Shown one piece after another: positions 34,868-38,350 of a stretch of 38,350 bases of DNA. Made by a program: the position numbers and the translations under genes. The notes beneath the pieces are model-generated. The model was given only the letters and a program-made list of their open reading frames with translations, did not search any database and was not told the origin of the DNA. Every line of letters begins with the position of its first letter. The first letter of the stretch is position 1. The stretch spans positions 1-38,350 of the forward strand of contig JAHECD010000039.1 in NCBI GenBank assembly GCA_024641945.1, given 5' to 3'. This DNA comes from Rubrivivax sp. (GTDB lineage Bacteria > Pseudomonadota > Gammaproteobacteria > Burkholderiales > Burkholderiaceae_C).

Positions 34868-35863
34868 ATGAACTTCGACCTCGCGCTGCGCCGCCGCTGC
34901 GTCCTTGCCATGCACCTCGCGGCCGTGCTGCTGCTGACCTTGGGTGCCACGCTGCCGGCGCAGGCCCAGCCGGCCACCGCGCACATCGTGATCGGCTTTG
35001 CGCCCGGTGGCAGTGTCGACGCGCTCGCACGCATGGCTGGCGAGGCCGTCGCCGCAGCGACCGGGCATACGGCGATCGTCGAGAACAAGACCGGCGCCGG
35101 CGGACGCCTCGCGGTCGACATCGTGAAGGCCGCGGCGCCCGACGGCGATACGCTGCTCGTCGCGCCGCAGGGCCCGATGACGCTCTTCACGCACGTCTTC
35201 AAGGACAAGCTCAAGTACGACCCGGCCAAGGACTTCAGCCCCATCACCCGTCTGGCCACGGCGGACTTCGCCCTCACGATCGGCCCGGCGGTGCCTGCCA
35301 AGGACCTCGCCGGCTTCCGGGCGTGGCTGAAGACCGCGGGCGACAAGGCCAGCTTCGGCTCGCCGGGTGCGGGCACGCTGCCGCACTTCGTCGGCCTGTC
35401 GGCGGCGGAGAAACTCGGTTTCCCGATGACCCACATCCCCTACCAAGGCTCGGCCAAGTCGATGATCGACCTCGCCGGCGGCAACATTGCCGCCGCCGTG
35501 TCGCCAGTGACCGAGGCGCTGGCGCTGCACCAGGCCGGCAAGGTGCACATCATCGCGACCACGGGCGCCACGCGCTCGCCGTTCGTGCCGGAGGTACCCA
35601 CGTTCAAGGAGGCCGGCATCGACGTCGAGGTGCCGCTGTGGTTTGCGGTCTACGGCCCTGCCGGGATGCCCGCAGCCACCGTCGACAAGCTGCGCCACGC
35701 GATCGACGCGGCCTTCACGTCGAGCGACGGCAAGGCGCGCCTGGCCAAGCTCGGCCTCGCGCCGGGACCGTTGTCGCCCGCTGAACTGGAGGCCTTGCGC
35801 CAGCGCGAATCCGCGATGTGGGGCCCTGTGGTCAAGGCTTCCGGCTTCTCGCCGGCCAACTGA
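34868..35863 (+). CDS. Bug-family (TctC) periplasmic solute-binding protein
   Basis: A 331-residue receptor of the tripartite tricarboxylate transporter type, greatly expanded in Burkholderiales. The signal peptide ends at QAQA (about residue 37). IGFAPGGSVDALARMAGEA, VENKTGAGGRLAVDIVKAAAPDGDTLL and FGSPGAGTLPHF are the family's ligand-loop motifs. Ligands are usually carboxylates. The TctA and TctB membrane subunits are not adjacent, which is common for Bug receptors, so it would use a transporter elsewhere or act as a sensor. GGAG lies 6 nt before ATG 34868. The stop overlaps the sulfatase start (TGATG). It probably captures the compound handled by the sulfatase. Confidence 0.92.
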   Translation: MNFDLALRRRCVLAMHLAAVLLLTLGATLPAQAQPATAHIVIGFAPGGSVDALARMAGEAVAAATGHTAIVENKTGAGGRLAVDIVKAAAPDGDTLLVAPQGPMTLFTHVFKDKLKYDPAKDFSPITRLATADFALTIGPAVPAKDLAGFRAWLKTAGDKASFGSPGAGTLPHFVGLSAAEKLGFPMTHIPYQGSAKSMIDLAGGNIAAAVSPVTEALALHQAGKVHIIATTGATRSPFVPEVPTFKEAGIDVEVPLWFAVYGPAGMPAATVDKLRHAIDAAFTSSDGKARLAKLGLAPGPLSPAELEALRQRESAMWGPVVKASGFSPAN

Positions 35864-37200
35864 TGAACGCCGCTCGCGCCAACGGCACGCGGCCGGACAT
35901 CGTGTTCATCGTCGCCGACGACCTGGGTTACGCCGATCTCGGTTGTTATGGCGGCCGCCCGGCCGACTTCGGCCCGGTATCGCCGCATATCGACGCGCTG
36001 GCCGCCGGCGGCATGCGGTTCACGCGGGGCTATGCCAACTCGCCGGTGTGTTCGCCCACGCGCTTCGCGTTGCTGACGGGCCGCTGGCAGTACCGCCTGC
36101 GCGGCGCGGCCGAGGAGCCGATCAACAGCAAGTCGCGCGGCAGCACCACGCTCGGCCTGCCGCCAGCCCACCCGACGATGGCGTCGCTGATGCGGGCGCA
36201 AGGCTACCGCACGGCGCTGATCGGCAAGTGGCATCTGGGCTATCCGCCGCACTTCGGCCCGCTGCGCTCGGGCTACGACGAGTTCTACGGTCCGATGTCG
36301 GGCGGCGTGGACTACTTCAGCCATTGCGCCTCGACCGGCGCGCACGACCTGTGGGAAGGCGAGGAAGAGCGGCAGGACATCGGCTATCTCACCGACCTGT
36401 TGAGCGAGCGCGCCGTGCAGGTGGTCGAGCGAACCTCGGCGGACCCCCGGCCGTTGATGCTGAGCCTGCACTACACCGCGCCGCACTGGCCCTGGGAGAC
36501 CCGCGACGACGCACACGTGCCCGCGCAGATCGGGCCGCGCCTGTTCCACCTGGACGGCGGCAACATCCACACGTACCGCCGCATGATCCACCACATGGAC
36601 GAAGGCATCGGGCGGATCGTCGAAGCCCTGCGCAAGGCCGGGCGGCTGGACAACACGCTGATCGTCTTTACCAGCGACAACGGCGGCGAGCGCTTCAGCG
36701 ACAACTGGCCGCTGGTCGGCGGCAAGATGGATCTCACCGAAGGCGGCATCCGCGTGCCCTGGATCGCGCATTGGCCGGCCCGCGTCACAGCGGGCGGTGT
36801 CAGCGACCAGCATTGCCTGACGATGGACTGGACCGCCACCGTGCTGGAAGCCGCTGGCGCGCCAGCCGATGCGGCGTACCCGCTCGATGGCCTGTCGCTG
36901 CTTCAATTGCTGACCGGCGAACATGCCACGTTTGCGCGCCCGATGTACTGGCGCATGAACCATCGCGGCCAGCGCGCAATGCGCGACGGGCGCTGGAAAT
37001 ACCTCACCGTGGACGGCCACGAATATCTGTTCGACGTGGAGGCGGACGAGCGCGAACGCGCGAACCTCGCCGCGCGCGAGCCGGAGCGGCTCGAACGCAT
37101 GCGCACCGAATGGCATGCCTGGAACGCGACGATGCCGCCGATCCCCGAAGACGCGACGGTCAGCCTGGGTTATTCGGTCAAGGACATGCCGCAGCGCTAG
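35863..37200 (+). CDS. Sulfatase (formylglycine type)
   Basis: A 445-residue sulfatase. The signature VCSPTRFALLTGR supplies Cys63, converted to formylglycine; FIVADDLGYADLGCYG (Asp19, Asp20) binds calcium, with KWHLG, HYTAPHWPWETR and FTSDNGGER completing the site. It hydrolyses a sulfate ester, but the substrate, whether a sugar, aryl or alkyl sulfate, is unknown. No signal peptide is present, so it would act in the cytoplasm on an imported ester, consistent with the upstream receptor. Its ATG shares one base with the receptor stop. A maturase gene is not in the window. The class II aldolase follows after 31 bp. Confidence 0.93.
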   Translation: MNAARANGTRPDIVFIVADDLGYADLGCYGGRPADFGPVSPHIDALAAGGMRFTRGYANSPVCSPTRFALLTGRWQYRLRGAAEEPINSKSRGSTTLGLPPAHPTMASLMRAQGYRTALIGKWHLGYPPHFGPLRSGYDEFYGPMSGGVDYFSHCASTGAHDLWEGEEERQDIGYLTDLLSERAVQVVERTSADPRPLMLSLHYTAPHWPWETRDDAHVPAQIGPRLFHLDGGNIHTYRRMIHHMDEGIGRIVEALRKAGRLDNTLIVFTSDNGGERFSDNWPLVGGKMDLTEGGIRVPWIAHWPARVTAGGVSDQHCLTMDWTATVLEAAGAPADAAYPLDGLSLLQLLTGEHATFARPMYWRMNHRGQRAMRDGRWKYLTVDGHEYLFDVEADERERANLAAREPERLERMRTEWHAWNATMPPIPEDATVSLGYSVKDMPQR

Positions 37201-37231
37201 CATCGCGCTGCACGCTCTGGAGACGCGCCCG

Positions 37232-38032
37232 ATGACTGCCCCGCCGCATACCGACCTGTTCGACGCCGCCGAAGCCGAACGCCTGCGCCCCGCCGGCATG
37301 GCGCCCGACGAATGGGCCGCGCGGCTATTGTTGGCGGCGTGTTATCGCGTCTTCCACGCCCGCGGCTGGTCGGAGGAAATCTTCAACCACATCACGCTGC
37401 GCGCGCCCGGCGCCGAGCCGGCCTACCTGATCAACCCGTTCGGGCTGCACTACGGGGAGGTCAGCGCGCGCAACCTGGTCAAGGTCGATCTGCAGGGCCG
37501 CGCGCTGCACGACACGGCGTACGGCGTCAACCGGGCCGGCTTCGTGATCCACAGCGCGATCCATGCGGCGCGGCCGGACGCGCACTGCATCGTGCACACG
37601 CACGACACCGCCGGCGTCGCGGTCGCCTGCCAGGCGGGCGGCCTGGCGATGGACAACTTCTATGCCGCCTTCCTGGACGGCAGCGTCGCGTACCACGACT
37701 TCGAGGGCGTGACGACGAGCGTCGACGAGCAGCCGCGGCTGGTCGCCAGCCTGGGCACCAAGCGCGTGCTGATCCTGCGCAACCACGGCCTGCTGGTGGC
37801 CGAGCGCAGCGTCGCGGCCACCTACTACTGGTACTACGTGCTGCAGCGCGCCTGCCAGGTCCAGGCCGCCGCCCACGCGATGCCTGGGCCCACGCTGCCG
37901 CTGACCGACGCCGCGCGGGCGCAGTCCTCGCGCAACGTGCAGGACGCGGATCCGCAGGGCGACCTGTACCCCAAGGTCTTCGCCGCCGCGGTGCGCCGCT
38001 GCGGCGTCACGCTGGCGCAGCTTGCTGCCTGA
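37232..38032 (+). CDS. Class II aldolase/adducin-family protein
   Basis: A 266-residue protein of the fuculose-aldolase fold. Zinc ligands are seen in CIVHTHDTAG and in LRNHGLLVAER; SEEIFNHITLRAPG near the N-terminus is the usual phosphate-binding start. Members include sugar-phosphate aldolases, ribulose-phosphate epimerases and decarboxylases. It closes the LysR-controlled operon, so it may cleave or rearrange the desulfated product, but the specific reaction is unknown. GGAG lies 10 nt before ATG 37232. A perfect 12-bp hairpin follows about 45 bp after the stop. Confidence 0.88.
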   Translation: MTAPPHTDLFDAAEAERLRPAGMAPDEWAARLLLAACYRVFHARGWSEEIFNHITLRAPGAEPAYLINPFGLHYGEVSARNLVKVDLQGRALHDTAYGVNRAGFVIHSAIHAARPDAHCIVHTHDTAGVAVACQAGGLAMDNFYAAFLDGSVAYHDFEGVTTSVDEQPRLVASLGTKRVLILRNHGLLVAERSVAATYYWYYVLQRACQVQAAAHAMPGPTLPLTDAARAQSSRNVQDADPQGDLYPKVFAAAVRRCGVTLAQLAA

Positions 38033-38350
38033 TTCCGAACTGGGCACGATCCATCAGGTACCAGCGCCGACAAACGGCCCTCTGCGGCCAACGGCCGCAG
38101 AGGGACGCGAGCTGCCGCTGCGATTCATTCGATCGACTGTGATCCGGTCGGAGTCCCCTTTGCGGCGGCAGGGCACGCACCAATGCCACGTCATGAGATC
38201 GCGTCTTTTGCCGCCATCCGTCGTCGTTGCCCCTGCCGCAGCGGAGGGGGCGGCGGGCCTGCGTCGAGGCCTGTCGACGCCCCTGGGCGGCTGGCGACAC
38301 ATCGTGGTGCCTGCCGCGACGAACGTCGGCGGCCAGGTCGCGGCGCCGAA
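38033..38350. other. Intergenic tail of the window
   Basis: No well-supported gene. It contains the hairpin at 38078-38104. A rightward frame from ATG 38193 stays open to the edge (MRSRLLPPSVVVAPAAAEG...), which could be the start of a truncated gene, but it has no clear ribosome-binding site or motif, so it is not called. Confidence 0.4.
38078..38104. terminator. Perfect hairpin after the aldolase gene
   Basis: CCCTCTGCGGCC and GGCCGCAGAGGG form a perfect 12-bp stem with an AAC loop, 45 bp after the aldolase stop. There is no T run, so it may mark a Rho-dependent or processing site, or be a repeated palindrome dispersed in the genome. Confidence 0.45.

Overview
This GC-rich, gene-dense window looks like chromosomal DNA of a betaproteobacterium of the order Burkholderiales, probably Comamonadaceae-like. 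That placement is an inference from the Bug-family (TctC) periplasmic receptor, the DUF4148 protein, the gene styles and the base composition; no rRNA or other phylogenetic marker is present. About 36 protein genes were found, plus one IS5-family insertion sequence. I saw no tRNA, rRNA, CRISPR array or prophage.

Layout. 1-9.9 kb: a secreted L,D-transpeptidase; a leftward stress-type cluster (phosphoribosyltransferase, APH-like/P-loop kinase fusion, small acidic protein, tandem UspA) headed by a secreted protein with an Ivy-type lysozyme-inhibitor motif; argG; a cold-shock gene with a long structured leader and a textbook terminator; a small ORF coupled to a trypsin-like protease; and an extended SDR. 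9.9-14.5 kb: a hemolysin III/PAQR membrane protein, an IS element that reads through a -1 frameshift and abuts the end of a LysR gene, a DUF4148 protein made of three 135-bp repeats, and an asparaginase of the Rhizobium etli type. 14.5-22 kb: an EamA transporter, a patatin-like phospholipase, a DUF429 protein, a polytopic membrane protein with a C-terminal TIR-like soluble domain, and an orphan Lhr-type DEXH helicase. 22-27 kb: a lipoprotein, then a leftward unit of DSD1-type PLP enzyme, TIR-domain protein and a Tat-exported, PDZ-containing aspartic protease, then a divergent thermonuclease/Excalibur protein. 27-32.7 kb: a PuuD-like amidohydrolase, a Na/Pi cotransporter with PhoU-like tail, and a tight leftward five-gene operon (DUF2007/zinc ribbon, EamA exporter, Asp/Glu racemase, small P-loop protein, small membrane protein). 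32.7-38 kb: quinone oxidoreductase, then a LysR regulator divergent from a Bug receptor-sulfatase-class II aldolase operon.

The strongest candidate for an undescribed system is the translationally coupled TIR protein and secreted PDZ aspartic protease (22893-25120). The membrane-anchored TIR-like protein at 17725-19464 comes second. Other unusual points are repeated leaderless-looking starts (a -10-like hexamer exactly 6 nt before ATG), a cluster of three operator-like palindromes between the first LysR gene and the DUF4148 gene, and an Ivy motif placed at the end of a longer secreted protein.
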